Counted from the stretch's first letter, positions 25,304 to 37,000 are shown. The stretch is 64,000 nucleotides of DNA from Endozoicomonas sp. SCSIO W0465 (GCF_023716865.1 NZ_CP092417.1:350001-414000), one strand, 5' to 3'. A program made the numbers and translations. Notes: generated by a model from the letters alone, not told the origin.

Positions 25304-26038
25304 ATGCCTAACCAGAGCGATTTGTTGACCCACCATATCTCCCAGCAGTTCAATCATGAACTGGAGGAGCTGAGAAATAACCTGTTGTCCATGGGCGGCA
25401 TGGTAGAAAAGCAGGTCAGTGATGCCATTGAATCACTGATCAATGCCGACAGTGACCTGGCCATTGTTGTCTGTGAAAAAGACACGGACATCAATTTTAT
25501 GGAAACCTCCATTGATCAGGAGTGTTCCAGAATTCTGGCGCGACGTCAGCCAGCAGCCAGCGATTTACGGCTGGTTCTGGCATGTACCAAAGTGGCGACG
25601 GATCTCGAGCGCATTGGTGATGAAGCGGCCAAAATTGCACGATTCGCCATAAAATTATCGGAACAGGGGGAAGCGCCCAAAGGTTATATTGAAACCCGTC
25701 ATATTGGCAGTCATGTCCGTCAGATGACTCAGGATGCACTGAATGCGTTTGCCCGGTTTGATGCAGAGCAGGCCCTTGCTGTGGCCAAAGAGGATAAAGC
25801 GGTTGACCGGGAGTATAAGAGCGCTACCCGTGAATTGGTTACCTATATGATGGAAGATCCCCGCTCCATTACCCGTGTTTTGAATATTATGTGGGTTTTA
25901 CGCTCTCTGGAGCGTATTGGAGATCATGCCAGAAATATTGCGGAATACGTTATTTACCTCGTAAAAGGCACGGATGTCAGGCATATTGGCCTGAAGCGGA
26001 TGCAGGAAGAAGTATTTGATAAGCCGATTGATGATTGA
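25304..26038 (+). CDS. phoU: Phosphate signalling regulator PhoU
   Basis: PhoU links Pst transport activity to the PhoR kinase and turns the Pho response off when phosphate is plentiful. The 244-residue helical protein has the two PhoU repeats, each with the metal-binding signature: DLERIGDEAAKIARFA in the first half and SLERIGDHARNIAEYVIY in the second. Length equals E. coli PhoU (241). It is 61 bp after pstB, with AAGGA before the ATG. Confidence 0.95.
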   Translation: MPNQSDLLTHHISQQFNHELEELRNNLLSMGGMVEKQVSDAIESLINADSDLAIVVCEKDTDINFMETSIDQECSRILARRQPAASDLRLVLACTKVATDLERIGDEAAKIARFAIKLSEQGEAPKGYIETRHIGSHVRQMTQDALNAFARFDAEQALAVAKEDKAVDREYKSATRELVTYMMEDPRSITRVLNIMWVLRSLERIGDHARNIAEYVIYLVKGTDVRHIGLKRMQEEVFDKPIDD

Positions 26039-26315
26039 AATAGAAAAACTAAATTAATGCTTTGAATTAACTTGTTTATTCGGGAGGTATCTGGCCGGAT
26101 GCCTCTCTTTCTACTTTTCAAATGTATTGTCAATATTCCTTCGTTTGGTCTTCTATTTGATTATTTGAACTGTCTATTGGTTATTTTTGATTGTTGAATA
26201 ATGATTCTCTTTTTACGCTAATCTATAGTTATTAATACCTTTCAGACAATCACGCTTTTTGTTACTGAATCACACACTTGTAAGAAAACATGGATGAAGC
26301 AATCAGCAGGTAGCT
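26039..26315. other. AT-rich intergenic region after phoU
   Basis: 277 bp with no supported gene. The left part holds the phoU terminator hairpin; the remainder (about 26110-26310) is very AT-rich and may contain the promoter for the secretion remnant and adhesin, but no single promoter stands out. Confidence 0.5.
26084..26112 (+). terminator. Rho-independent terminator after phoU
   Basis: GAGGTATC and GGATGCCTC form an 8-bp stem (one G-T pair) around a short GC-rich loop at 26084-26105, followed by TTTCTAC and then TTTT. It lies 46 bp after the phoU stop and would end the pst operon. Confidence 0.65.
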
Positions 26316-26780
26316 ATGGATCACTCCATTACTAAGCATGAATGCCGGGGCATGCCCGATGAGCAACCGGTCTGCAGTGATGATCTTCTCAAATCCCTTG
26401 CCTTATTAACCCGCCATTATGGGAATCCGAATTCCACGGAGTTGTTAAATGCTGGACGGCCTCATGAAAATGGCCAGTTTTCAGCGAAAGCATTTATCAG
26501 GACGTCTGAACAAACAGGGCTGGCTGGTACAATCCATGATCGTCCGTCACCTATGAAATTACATGTTAAAACCTGGTATTGGCACTGCGGAACCATTCTT
26601 GGTTCATGGAGAATTAACTGTGATGTTTTACTGCAATCACTGTTAATTCATGTTTTTGTTATTTCCAGCCTTTTGATCGCCATGATCATTGAAGAGATTA
26701 ATCTCATAAATAAAACACTGATGGCTTACCCGCTGAAGCCAATATTTCGAACCAGGCAAATTGCACTGACACAATGCTAA
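26316..26780 (+). pseudogene. Remnant of a type I secretion ABC transporter (LapB-like)
   Basis: The 154-residue ORF looks like two pieces of a LapB/HlyB-type exporter ATPase. Residues about 20-73 (DDLLKSLALLTRHYGNPNS, then SAKAFIRTSEQTGLAG) match the start of the N-terminal C39-like domain. Residues about 85-123 (WYWHCGTILGSWRINCDVLLQ, then SLLIHVFVISSLLIAM) match the segment entering the first membrane helices. The roughly 80-90 residues normally between them are missing, and after LLIAM the sequence no longer matches; helices 2-6 and the ATPase are gone. It sits 14 bp upstream of the giant adhesin, where LapA-type substrates often have their exporter. The call rests on remembered family sequence and should be checked. 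Confidence 0.55.
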
Positions 26781-26794
26781 CGGGGTAAAAGATT

Positions 26795-29700
26795 ATGGAT
26801 GCAAATACAGGGATTGTTGTTGGTAGTGTGTCGAGTGCCAGTGGGCGGGTAATGGCCGTTTCTGCAGACGGCACCGTCCGTGTACTCAAGGAAGGTGATC
26901 CTGTTTACGAAGGTGATCAGGTTACCACCCAGGATGGTGTAACTGTTCAGATCCAGCTAAGTAGTGGCAGTGTTGTGGAGCTGAATCCGCAGTCAACCCA
27001 ACTATTCGACAATGCCTTCATTGCTTCCGTGTCAGCAGACGATAAAGAAAGTGATGAAGAAAGTGATGAAGAACAGGATGAGGCTGGCAGTGATGAAGCC
27101 AGTGACAGCGAGACGCCGGTAGAGAGCGATCGTGTCGATGCTGCAAGTGATGAAGCATCGGTGAACGAAATGAATAGCCCTGAAGCAGGTGAGGACAGTG
27201 AATCAGACAGTTCAATAATTACGGATGATGCACTGATTATTGAACGCGATGATAGTGTTGATATTGCTGATACAGAAGATGACTTTGAAACCCTCTCAGA
27301 AACTGCTGATGAACACAACAATTATCAGGCATACCAGGCAGCAGCAGAATCAGAAGTTGATCAAGCACCAGTAGTGATTCCGGTTGCAGGTGTTCCTTCC
27401 GTAATTAGCGGCACCAACAGCGGGACGGTCACTGAGGACAGCGCCGCGACCCTGACCGCCTCGGGCACCCTGACCATCAGCGACCCGGACAGTGGCGAGG
27501 CGCAGTTCGTCGCCGGCAGCTACAGTGGCCTGTACGGCACCGTGGCCCTGGATGCCTCGGGCAACTGGACCTACAGTGCCGACAACAGCCAGTCAGCCAT
27601 CCAGTCCCTGGGCGACGGGGATACCCTCGGCGATACCGTGATCATCCAGTCAGTGGACGGCACCAACCATACCCTGACCCTCACCGTCACCGGCAGCAAC
27701 GACGGGGCGGTGATCAGCGGCACGGACAGCGGCAGCATCAGCGAAGACAGCGGCAGCACGCTGACCGTCTCCGGGGCCCTGTCGGTTAGCGATGTGGATG
27801 CCGGCGAAGCCCGGTTCACCGCCGGCACGGTCAATGGCAGCTACGGTGACCTGACCGTCGATGCCAACGGCAACTGGAGCTACAGCGCCGATAACAGCCA
27901 GCCGGCCATTCAGGCGCTGGGCAACGGCGATACCCTGACCGACACCCTGACCGTAAGCTCGCTGGACGGCACAACCCATACGGTGACCATCACCGTCAAC
28001 GGCGGCAATGATGGCCCGGTACTGGACATCGGCCTGCTCAATCAGAACGCCAGCCAGGACAGCGGCTTCAGTTACCAGGTGCCGGCCAACAGTTTCAGTG
28101 ACCAGGACGGCGACGCCCTGAGCTACAGCGCCACCCTGGCCGACGGCAGCGCCCTGCCGGCCTGGCTGGCTTTCGATGCCGGCACCCGGACCTTCTCGGG
28201 CACCCCCGGCAACAGCGATGTGGGCAGCTTGTCGGTCAGGGTGACCGCCAGTGACGGGGTGGCCAGTACCGATGCCACCTTCACCCTCGCTGTCGGCAAC
28301 GTCAATGACCCGGCCGTGATCGCCGGCGTGGACACGGGTGCGCTGAGTGAAGACAGCGGTGCCACCCTGACCGCCTCCGGCACCCTGACCATCAGCGACC
28401 CGGACAGTGGCGAGGCGCAGTTCGCCGCCGGCAGCTACAGTGGCCTGTACGGCACCGTGGCCCTGGATGCCTCGGGCAACTGGACCTACAGTGCCGACAA
28501 CAGCCAGTCAGCCATCCAGTCCCTGGGCGACGGGGATACCCTCGGCGATACCGTGATCATCCAGTCAGTGGACGGCACCAACCATACCCTGACCCTCACC
28601 GTCACCGGCAGCAACGACGGGGCGGTGATCAGCGGCACGGACAGCGGCAGCATCAGCGAAGACAGCGGCAGCACGCTGACCGTCTCCGGGGCCCTGTCGG
28701 TTAGCGATGTGGATGCCGGCGAAGCCCGGTTCACCGCCGGCACGGTCAATGGCAGCTACGGAGACCTGACCGTCGATACCAACGGCAACTGGAGCTACAG
28801 CGCCGATAACAGCCAGCCGGCCATTCAGGCGCTGGGCAACGGCGATACCCTGACCGACACCCTGACCGTAAGCTCGCTGGACGGCACAACCCATACGGTG
28901 ACCATCACCGTCAACGGCGGCAATGATGGCCCGGTACTGGACATCGGCCTGCTCAATCAGAACGCCAGCCAGGACAGCGGCTTCAGTTACCAGGTGCCGG
29001 GCAACAGTTTCAGTGACCAGGACGGTGACACCCTGAGCTACAGCGCCACCCTGGCCGACGGCAGCGCCCTGCCGGCCTGGCTGGCTTTCGATGCCGGCAC
29101 CCGGACCTTCTCGGGCACCCCCGGCAACAGCGATGTGGGCAGCTTGTCGGTCAGGGTGACCGCCAGTGACGGGGTGGCCAGTACCGATGCTACCTTCACC
29201 CTCGCCGTCGGCAACGTTAATGATCCGGCCGTGATGGCCGGCGTGGACACGGGTGCGCTGAGTGAAGACAGCGCCGCGACCCTGACCGCCTCGGGCACCC
29301 TGACCATCAGCGACCCGGACAGTGGCGAGGCACAGTTCGCCGCCGGCAGCTACAGTGGCCTGTACGGCACCGTGGCCCTGGATGCCTCGGGCAACTGGAC
29401 CTACAGTGCCGACAACAGCCAGTCAGCCATCCAGTCCCTGGGTGACGGGGATACCCTCGGTGAGACCGTGATCATCCAGTCAGTGGACGGCACGAATCAT
29501 ACCCTGACCCTCACCGTCACCGGCAGCAACGACGGGGCAGTGATCAGCGGCACGGACAGTGGCAGCATCAGCGAAGACAGCGGCGGCACGCTGACCGTCT
29601 CCGGGGCCCTGTCGATCAGCGATGTGGACAGCGGCGAAGCCCAATTCACCGCCGGCACGGTCAATGGCAGCTACGGTGACCTGATCCTCGATGCCAATGG

Positions 29701-32700
29701 CAACTGGAGCTACAGCGCCGATAACAGCCAGCCGGCCATTCAGGCCCTGGGCAACGGGGATACCCTGACCGACACCCTGACCGTCAGCTCGCTGGACGGC
29801 ACGGCCCATACGGTGACCATCACCGTCAACGGCAGCAATGATGGCCCGGTACTGGACATCGGCCTGCTCAATCAGAATGCCAGCCAGGACAGCGGCTTCA
29901 GTTACCAGGTGCCGGCCAACAGTTTCAGTGACCAGGACGGTGACGCCCTGAGCTACAGCGCCACCCTGGCGGACGGCAGCGCCCTGCCGGCCTGGCTGGC
30001 TTTCGATGCCGGCACCCGGACCTTCTCGGGCACCCCCGGCAACAGCGATGTGGGCAGCCTGTCGGTCAGGGTGACCGCCAGTGACGGGGTAGCCAGTAGC
30101 GATGCTACCTTCACCCTAGCCGTCGGCAACGTCAATGATCCGGCCGTGATTGCCGGCGTGGACACGGGTGCGCTGAGTGAAGACAGCGCCGCCACCCTGA
30201 CCGCCTCCGGCACCCTGACCATCAACGACCCGGACAGTGGCGAGGCGCAATTTGCCGCCGGCAGCTACAGTGGCCTGTACGGCACTGTGGCCCTGGATGC
30301 CTCGGGCAACTGGACCTACAGTGCCAATAACAGCCAGCCAGCCATCCAGTCCCTGGGCGACGGGGATACCCTCGGCGATACCGTGATCATCCAGTCAGTG
30401 GACGGCACCAACCATACCCTGACCCTCACCGTCACCGGCAGCAACGACGGGGCGGTGATCAGCGGCACGGACAGTGGCAGCATCAGCGAAGACAGCGGCG
30501 GCACGCTGACCGTCTCCGGGGCCCTGTCAATCAGCGATGTGGACAGCGGCGAAGCCCGGTTCACCGCCGGCACGGTCAATGGCAGCTACGGTGACCTGAC
30601 CCTCGATGCCAATGGCAACTGGAGCTACAGCGCCGATAACAGCCAGCCGGCCATTCAGGCGCTGGGCGACGGGGATACCCTGACCGACACCCTGACCGTC
30701 AGCTCGCTGGACGGCACGGCCCATACGGTGACCATCACCGTCAACGGCGGCAATGATGGCCCGGTACTGGACATCGGCCTGCTCAATCAGAACGCCAGCC
30801 AGGACAGCGGCTTCAGTTACCAGGTGCCGGCCAACAGTTTCAGTGACCAGGACGGTGACGCCCTGAGCTACAGCGCCACCCTGACCGACGGCAGTGCCCT
30901 GCCGGCCTGGCTGGCTTTCGATGCCGGCACCCGGACCTTCTCGGGCACCCCCGGCAACAGCGATGTGGGCAGCTTGTCGGTCAGGGTGACCGCCAGTGAC
31001 GGGGTGGCCAGTACCGATGCCACCTTCACCCTCGCCGTCGGCAACGTCAATGATCCGGCCGTGATTGCCGGCGTGGACACGGGTGCGCTGAGTGAAGACA
31101 GCGGTGCCACCCTGACCGCCTCCGGCACCCTGACCATCAACGACCCGGACAGTGGCGAGGCGCAGTTTGCTGCCGGCAGCTACAGTGGCCTGTACGGCAC
31201 CGTGGCCCTGGATGCCTCGGGCAACTGGACCTACAGTGCCGACAACAGCCAGTCAGCCATCCAGTCCCTGGGCGACGGGGATACCCTCGGTGAGACCGTG
31301 ATCATCCAGTCAGTGGACGGCACTAACCATACCCTGACCCTCACCGTCACCGGCAGCAACGACGGGGCGGTGATCAGCGGCACGGACAGCGGCAGCATCA
31401 GCGAAGACAGCGGCAGCACGCTGACCGTCTCCGGGGCCCTGTCGGTTAGCGATGTGGATGCCGGCGAAGCCCGGTTCACCGCCGGCACGGTCAATGGCAG
31501 CTACGGTGACCTGACCCTCGATGCCAACGGCAACTGGAGCTACAGCGCCGATAACAGCCAGCCGGCCATTCAGGCGCTGGGCAACGGCGATACCCTGACC
31601 GACACCCTGACCGTAAGCTCGCTGGACGGCACAACCCATACGGTGACCATCACCGTCAACGGCGGCAATGATGGCCCGGTACTGGACATCGGCCTGCTCA
31701 ATCAGAACGCCAGCCAGGACAGCGGCTTCAGTTACCAGGTGCCGGCCAACAGTTTCAGTGACCAGGACGGCGACGCCCTGAGCTACAGCGCCACCCTGAC
31801 CGACGGCAGCGCCCTGCCGGCCTGGCTGGCTTTCGATGCCGGCACCCGGACCTTCTCGGGCACCCCCGGCAACAGCGATGTGGGCAGCTTGTCGGTCAGG
31901 GTGACCGCCAGTGACGGGGTGGCCAGTACCGATGCCACCTTCACCCTCGCCGTCGGCAACGTCAATGACCCGGCCGTGATGGCCGGCGTGGACACGGGCG
32001 CGCTGACTGAAGACAGCGCCGCCACCCTGACCGCCTCCGGTACCCTGACCATCAACGACCCGGACAGTGGCCAGGCACAGTTTGCCGCCGGCAGCTACAG
32101 TGGCCTGTACGGCACCGTGGCCCTGGATGCCTCGGGCAACTGGACCTACAGTGCCGACAACAGCCAGTCAGCCATCCAGTCCCTGGGCGACGGGGATACC
32201 CTCGGTGAGACCGTGATCATCCAGTCAGTGGACGGCACTAACCATACCCTGACCCTCACCGTCACCGGCAGCAACGACGGGGCGGTGATCAGCGGCACGG
32301 ACAGCGGCAGCATCAGCGAAGACAGCGGCAGCACGCTGACCGTCTCCGGGGCCCTGTCGGTTAGCGATGTGGATGCCGGCGAAGCCCGGTTCACCGCCGG
32401 CACGGTCAATGGCAGCTACGGTGACCTGACCCTCGATGCCAACGGCAACTGGAGCTACAGCGCCGATAACAGCCAGCCGGCCATTCAGGCGCTGGGCAAC
32501 GGCGATACCCTGACCGACACCCTGACCGTAAGCTCGCTGGACGGCACAACCCATAAGGTGACCATCACCGTCAACGGCGGCAATGATGGCCCGGTACTGG
32601 ACATCGGCCTGCTCAATCAGAACGCCAGCCAGGACAGCGGCTTCAGTTACCAGGTGCCGGCCAACAGTTTCAGTGACCAGGACGGCGACGCCCTGAGCTA

Positions 32701-34039
32701 CAGCGCCACCCTGGCCGACGGCAGCGCCCTGCCGGCCTGGCTGGCTTTCGATGCCGGCACCCGGACCTTCTCGGGCACCCCCGGCAACAGCGATGTGGGC
32801 AGCTTGTCGGTCAGGGTGACCGCCAGTGACGGGGTAGCCAGTAGCGATGCCACCTTCACCCTTGCCGTCGGCAACGTCAATGACCCGGCCGTGATTGCCG
32901 GCGTGGACACCGGTGCGCTGAGTGAAGACAGCGCCGCCACCCTGACCGCCTCGGGCACCCTGACCATCAGCGACCCGGACAGTGGCGAGGCGCAGTTTGC
33001 CGCCGGCAGCTACAGTGGCCTGTACGGCACCGTGGCTCTGGATGCCTCGGGCAACTGGACCTACAGTGCCGACAACAGCCAGTCAGCCATCCAGTCCCTG
33101 GGTGACGGGGATACCCTCGGTGAGACCGTGATCATCCAGTCAGTGGACGGCACGAATCATACCCTGACCCTCACCGTCACCGGCAGCAACGACGGGGCAG
33201 TGATCAGCGGCACGGACAGTGGCAGCATCAGCGAAGACAGCGGCGGCACGCTGACCGTCTCCGGGGCCCTGTCGATCAGCGATGTGGACAGCGGCGAAGC
33301 CCAATTCACCGCCGGCACGGTCAATGGCAGCTACGGTGACCTGATCCTCGATGCCAATGGCAACTGGAGCTACAGCGCCGATAACAGCCAGCCGGCCATT
33401 CAGGCCCTGGGCAACGGGGATACCCTGACCGACACCCTGACCGTCAGCTCGCTGGACGGCACGGCCCATACGGTGACCATCACCGTCAACGGCAGCAATG
33501 ATGGCCCGGTACTGGACATCGGCCTGCTCAATCAGAACGCCAGCCAGGACAGCGGCTTCAGTTACCAGGTGCCGGCCAACAGTTTCAGTGACCAGGACGG
33601 TGACGCCCTGAGCTACAGCGCCACCCTGGCGGACGGCAGCGCCCTGCCGGCCTGGCTGGCTTTCGATGCCGGCACCCGGACCTTCTCGGGCACCCCCGGC
33701 AACAGCGATGTGGGCAGCCTGTCGGTCAGGGTGACCGCCAGTGACGGGGTAGCCAGTAGCGATGCCACCTTCACCCTTGCCGTCGGCAACGTCAATGACC
33801 CGGCCGTGATTGCCGGCGTGGACACCGGTGCGCTGAGTGAAGACAGCGCCGCCACCCTGACCGCCTCCGGCACCCTGACCATCAGCGACCCGGACAGTGG
33901 CGAGGCGCAGTTTGCCGCCGGCAGTACAGTGGCCTGTACGGCACCACCGTGGCCCTGGATGCCTCGGGCAACTGGACCTACAGTGCCGACAACAGCCAGC
34001 AGCCATCCAGTCCCTGGGCGACGGGGATACCCTCGGTGA
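26795..34039 (+). CDS. Giant adhesin, N-terminal segment (retention module and first VCBS/CADG units)
   Basis: This 2414-codon ORF has the genuine start. Its first residues (GIVVGSVSSASGRVMAVSADG, then VRVLKEGDPVYEGDQVTTQDG) resemble the N-terminal retention module of LapA-like adhesins. An acidic, low-complexity linker (SDEESDEEQDEAGSDEASDSE) follows. VCBS-type domains (SGTLTISDPDSGEAQF ... GTVALDASGNWTYSADNSQ) alternate in pairs with a dystroglycan/cadherin-like CADG domain (FSYQVPANSFSDQDGDALSY, PAWLAFDAGTRTFSGTPGNS). The last 38 codons, after about 33925, are out of frame because of a one-base loss. GGGG lies about 12 nt before the ATG, a weak ribosome-binding site. Confidence 0.85.
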   Translation: MDANTGIVVGSVSSASGRVMAVSADGTVRVLKEGDPVYEGDQVTTQDGVTVQIQLSSGSVVELNPQSTQLFDNAFIASVSADDKESDEESDEEQDEAGSDEASDSETPVESDRVDAASDEASVNEMNSPEAGEDSESDSSIITDDALIIERDDSVDIADTEDDFETLSETADEHNNYQAYQAAAESEVDQAPVVIPVAGVPSVISGTNSGTVTEDSAATLTASGTLTISDPDSGEAQFVAGSYSGLYGTVALDASGNWTYSADNSQSAIQSLGDGDTLGDTVIIQSVDGTNHTLTLTVTGSNDGAVISGTDSGSISEDSGSTLTVSGALSVSDVDAGEARFTAGTVNGSYGDLTVDANGNWSYSADNSQPAIQALGNGDTLTDTLTVSSLDGTTHTVTITVNGGNDGPVLDIGLLNQNASQDSGFSYQVPANSFSDQDGDALSYSATLADGSALPAWLAFDAGTRTFSGTPGNSDVGSLSVRVTASDGVASTDATFTLAVGNVNDPAVIAGVDTGALSEDSGATLTASGTLTISDPDSGEAQFAAGSYSGLYGTVALDASGNWTYSADNSQSAIQSLGDGDTLGDTVIIQSVDGTNHTLTLTVTGSNDGAVISGTDSGSISEDSGSTLTVSGALSVSDVDAGEARFTAGTVNGSYGDLTVDTNGNWSYSADNSQPAIQALGNGDTLTDTLTVSSLDGTTHTVTITVNGGNDGPVLDIGLLNQNASQDSGFSYQVPGNSFSDQDGDTLSYSATLADGSALPAWLAFDAGTRTFSGTPGNSDVGSLSVRVTASDGVASTDATFTLAVGNVNDPAVMAGVDTGALSEDSAATLTASGTLTISDPDSGEAQFAAGSYSGLYGTVALDASGNWTYSADNSQSAIQSLGDGDTLGETVIIQSVDGTNHTLTLTVTGSNDGAVISGTDSGSISEDSGGTLTVSGALSISDVDSGEAQFTAGTVNGSYGDLILDANGNWSYSADNSQPAIQALGNGDTLTDTLTVSSLDGTAHTVTITVNGSNDGPVLDIGLLNQNASQDSGFSYQVPANSFSDQDGDALSYSATLADGSALPAWLAFDAGTRTFSGTPGNSDVGSLSVRVTASDGVASSDATFTLAVGNVNDPAVIAGVDTGALSEDSAATLTASGTLTINDPDSGEAQFAAGSYSGLYGTVALDASGNWTYSANNSQPAIQSLGDGDTLGDTVIIQSVDGTNHTLTLTVTGSNDGAVISGTDSGSISEDSGGTLTVSGALSISDVDSGEARFTAGTVNGSYGDLTLDANGNWSYSADNSQPAIQALGDGDTLTDTLTVSSLDGTAHTVTITVNGGNDGPVLDIGLLNQNASQDSGFSYQVPANSFSDQDGDALSYSATLTDGSALPAWLAFDAGTRTFSGTPGNSDVGSLSVRVTASDGVASTDATFTLAVGNVNDPAVIAGVDTGALSEDSGATLTASGTLTINDPDSGEAQFAAGSYSGLYGTVALDASGNWTYSADNSQSAIQSLGDGDTLGETVIIQSVDGTNHTLTLTVTGSNDGAVISGTDSGSISEDSGSTLTVSGALSVSDVDAGEARFTAGTVNGSYGDLTLDANGNWSYSADNSQPAIQALGNGDTLTDTLTVSSLDGTTHTVTITVNGGNDGPVLDIGLLNQNASQDSGFSYQVPANSFSDQDGDALSYSATLTDGSALPAWLAFDAGTRTFSGTPGNSDVGSLSVRVTASDGVASTDATFTLAVGNVNDPAVMAGVDTGALTEDSAATLTASGTLTINDPDSGQAQFAAGSYSGLYGTVALDASGNWTYSADNSQSAIQSLGDGDTLGETVIIQSVDGTNHTLTLTVTGSNDGAVISGTDSGSISEDSGSTLTVSGALSVSDVDAGEARFTAGTVNGSYGDLTLDANGNWSYSADNSQPAIQALGNGDTLTDTLTVSSLDGTTHKVTITVNGGNDGPVLDIGLLNQNASQDSGFSYQVPANSFSDQDGDALSYSATLADGSALPAWLAFDAGTRTFSGTPGNSDVGSLSVRVTASDGVASSDATFTLAVGNVNDPAVIAGVDTGALSEDSAATLTASGTLTISDPDSGEAQFAAGSYSGLYGTVALDASGNWTYSADNSQSAIQSLGDGDTLGETVIIQSVDGTNHTLTLTVTGSNDGAVISGTDSGSISEDSGGTLTVSGALSISDVDSGEAQFTAGTVNGSYGDLILDANGNWSYSADNSQPAIQALGNGDTLTDTLTVSSLDGTAHTVTITVNGSNDGPVLDIGLLNQNASQDSGFSYQVPANSFSDQDGDALSYSATLADGSALPAWLAFDAGTRTFSGTPGNSDVGSLSVRVTASDGVASSDATFTLAVGNVNDPAVIAGVDTGALSEDSAATLTASGTLTISDPDSGEAQFAAGSTVACTAPPWPWMPRATGPTVPTTASSHPVPGRRGYPR

Positions 34040-37000
34040 GACCGTGATCATCCAGTCAGTGGACGGCACCAACCATACCCTGACCCTCACCGTCACCGGC
34101 AGCAGCAACGACGGGGCGGTGATCAGCGGCACGGACAGTGGCAGCATCAGCGAAGACAGCGGCGGCACGCTGACCGTCTCCGGGGCCCTGTCGATCAGCG
34201 ATGTGGACAGCGGCGAAGCCCGGTTCACCGCCGGCACGGTCAATGGCAGCTACGGTGACCTGACCCTCGATGCCAATGGCAACTGGAGCTACAGCGCCGA
34301 TAACAGCCAGCCGGCCATTCAGGCGCTGGCGACGGGGATACCCTGACCGACACCCTGACCGTCAGCTCGCTGGACGGCACGGCCCATACGGTGACCATCA
34401 CCGTCAACGGCGGCAATGATGGCCCGGTACTGGACATCGGCCTGCTCAATCAGAACGCCAGCCAGGACAGCGGCTTCAGTTACCAGGTGCCGGCCAACAG
34501 TTTCAGTGACCAGGACGGTGACGCCCTGAGCTACAGCGCCACCCTGACCGACGGCAGTGCCCTGCCGGCCTGGCTGGCTTTCGATGCCGGCACCCGGACC
34601 TTCTCGGGCACCCCCGGCAACAGCGATGTGGGCAGCTTGTCGGTCAGGGTGACCGCCAGTGACGGGGTGGCCAGTACCGATGCCACCTTCACCCTCGCCG
34701 TCGGCAACGTCAATGATCCGGCCGTGATTGCCGGCGTGGACACGGGTGCGCTGAGTGAAGACAGCGGTGCCACCCTGACCGCCTCCGGCACCCTGACCAT
34801 CAACGACCCGGACAGTGGCGAGGCGCAGTTTGCTGCCGGCAGCTACAGTGGCCTGTACGGCACCGTGGCCCTGGATGCCTCGGGCAACTGGACCTACCGT
34901 GCCGACAACAGCCAGTCAGCCATCCAGTCCCTGGGCGACGGGGATACCCTCGGTGAGACCGTGATCATCCAGTCAGTGGACGGCACGAATCATACCCTGA
35001 CCCTCACCGTCACCGGCAGCAACGACGGGGCAGTGATCAGCGGCACGGACAGTGGCAGCATCAGCGAAGACAGCGGCGGCACGCTGACTGTCTCCGGGGC
35101 CCTGTCGATCAGCGATGTGGACAGCGGCGAAGCCCAATTCACCGCCGGCACGGTCAATGGCAGCTACGGTGACCTGACCGTCGATGCCAACGGCAACTGG
35201 AGCTACAGCGCCGATAACAGCCAGCCGGCCATTCAGGCCCTGGGCAACGGGGATACCCTGACCGACACCCTGACCGTCAGCTCGCTGGACGGCACGGCCC
35301 ATACGGTGACCATCACCGTCAACGGCAGCAATGATGGCCCGGTACTGGACATCGGCCTGCTCAATCAGAACGCCAGCCAGGACAGCGGCTTCAGTTACCA
35401 GGTGCCGGCCAACAGTTTCAGTGACCAGGACGGTGACGCCCTGAGCTACAGCGCCACCCTGGCGGACGGCAGCGCCCTGCCGGCCTGGCTGGCTTTCGAT
35501 GCCGGCACCCGGACCTTCTCGGGCACCCCCGGCAACAGCGATGTGGGCAGCTTGTCGGTCAGGGTGACCGCCAGTGACGGGGTGGCCAGTACCGATGCTA
35601 CCTTCACCCTCGCCGTCGGCAACGTTAATGATCCGGCCGTGATGGCCGGCGTGGACACGGGTGCGCTGAGTGAAGACAGCGCCGCGACCCTGACCGCCTC
35701 GGGCACCCTGACCATCAGCGACCCGGACAGTGGCGAGGCACAGTTCGCCGCCGGCAGCTACAGTGGCCTGTACGGCACCGTGGCCCTGGATGCCTCGGGC
35801 AACTGGACCTACAGTGCCGACAACAGCCAGCCAGCCATCCAGTCCCTGGGCGACGGGGATACCCTCGGTGAGACCGTGATCATCCAGTCAGTGGACGGCA
35901 CCAACCATACCCTGACCCTCACCGTCACCGGCAGCAACGACGGGGCGGTGATCAGCGGCACGGACAGTGGTAGCATCAGCGAAGACAGCGGCGGCACGCT
36001 GACCGTCTCCGGGGCCCTGTCAATCAGCGATGTGGACAGCGGCGAAGCCCGGTTCACCGCCGGCACGGTCAATGGCAGCTACGGTGACCTGACCCTCGAT
36101 GCCAATGGCAACTGGAGCTACAGCGCCGATAACAGCCAGCCGGCCATTCAGGCGCTGGGCGACGGGGATACCCTGACCGACACCCTGACCGTCAGCTCGC
36201 TGGACGGCACGGCCCATACGGTGACCATCACCGTCAACGGCGGCAATGATGGCCCGGTACTGGACATCGGCCTGCTCAATCAGAACGCCAGCCAGGACAG
36301 CGGCTTCAGTTACCAGGTGCCGGCCAACAGTTTCAGTGACCAGGACGGTGACGCCCTGAGCTACAGCGCCACCCTGACCGACGGCAGTGCCCTGCCGGCC
36401 TGGCTGGCTTTCGATGCCGGCACCCGGACCTTCTCGGGCACCCCCGGCAACAGCGATGTGGGCAGCTTGTCGGTCAGGGTGACCGCCAGTGACGGGGTGG
36501 CCAGTACCGATGCCACCTTCACCCTCGCCGTCGGCAACGTCAATGATCCGGCCGTGATTGCCGGCGTGGACACGGGTGCGCTGAGTGAAGACAGCGGTGC
36601 CACCCTGACCGCCTCCGGCACCCTGACCATCAACGACCCGGACAGTGGCGAGGCGCAGTTTGCCGCCGGCAGCTACAGTGGCCTGTACGGCACCGTGGCC
36701 CTGGACGCAGCGGGCAACTGGACCTACCGTGCCGACAACAGCCAGTCAGCCATCCAGTCCCTGGGCGACGGGGATACCCTCGGTGAGACCGTGATCATCC
36801 AGTCAGTGGACGGCACGAATCATACCCTGACCCTCACCGTCACCGGCAGCAACGACGGGGCAGTGATCAGCGGCACGGACAGCGGCAGCATCAGCGAAGA
36901 CAGCGGCAGCACGCTGACCGTCTCCGGGGCCCTGTCGATCAGCGATGTGGACAGCGGCGAAGCCCAATTCACCGCCGGCACGGTCAATGGCAGCTACGGT

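Noticed and set aside
26704..26889. Small minus-strand frame across the adhesin start
   Set aside because: Overlaps the adhesin start codon, has no motif and no initiation signal.
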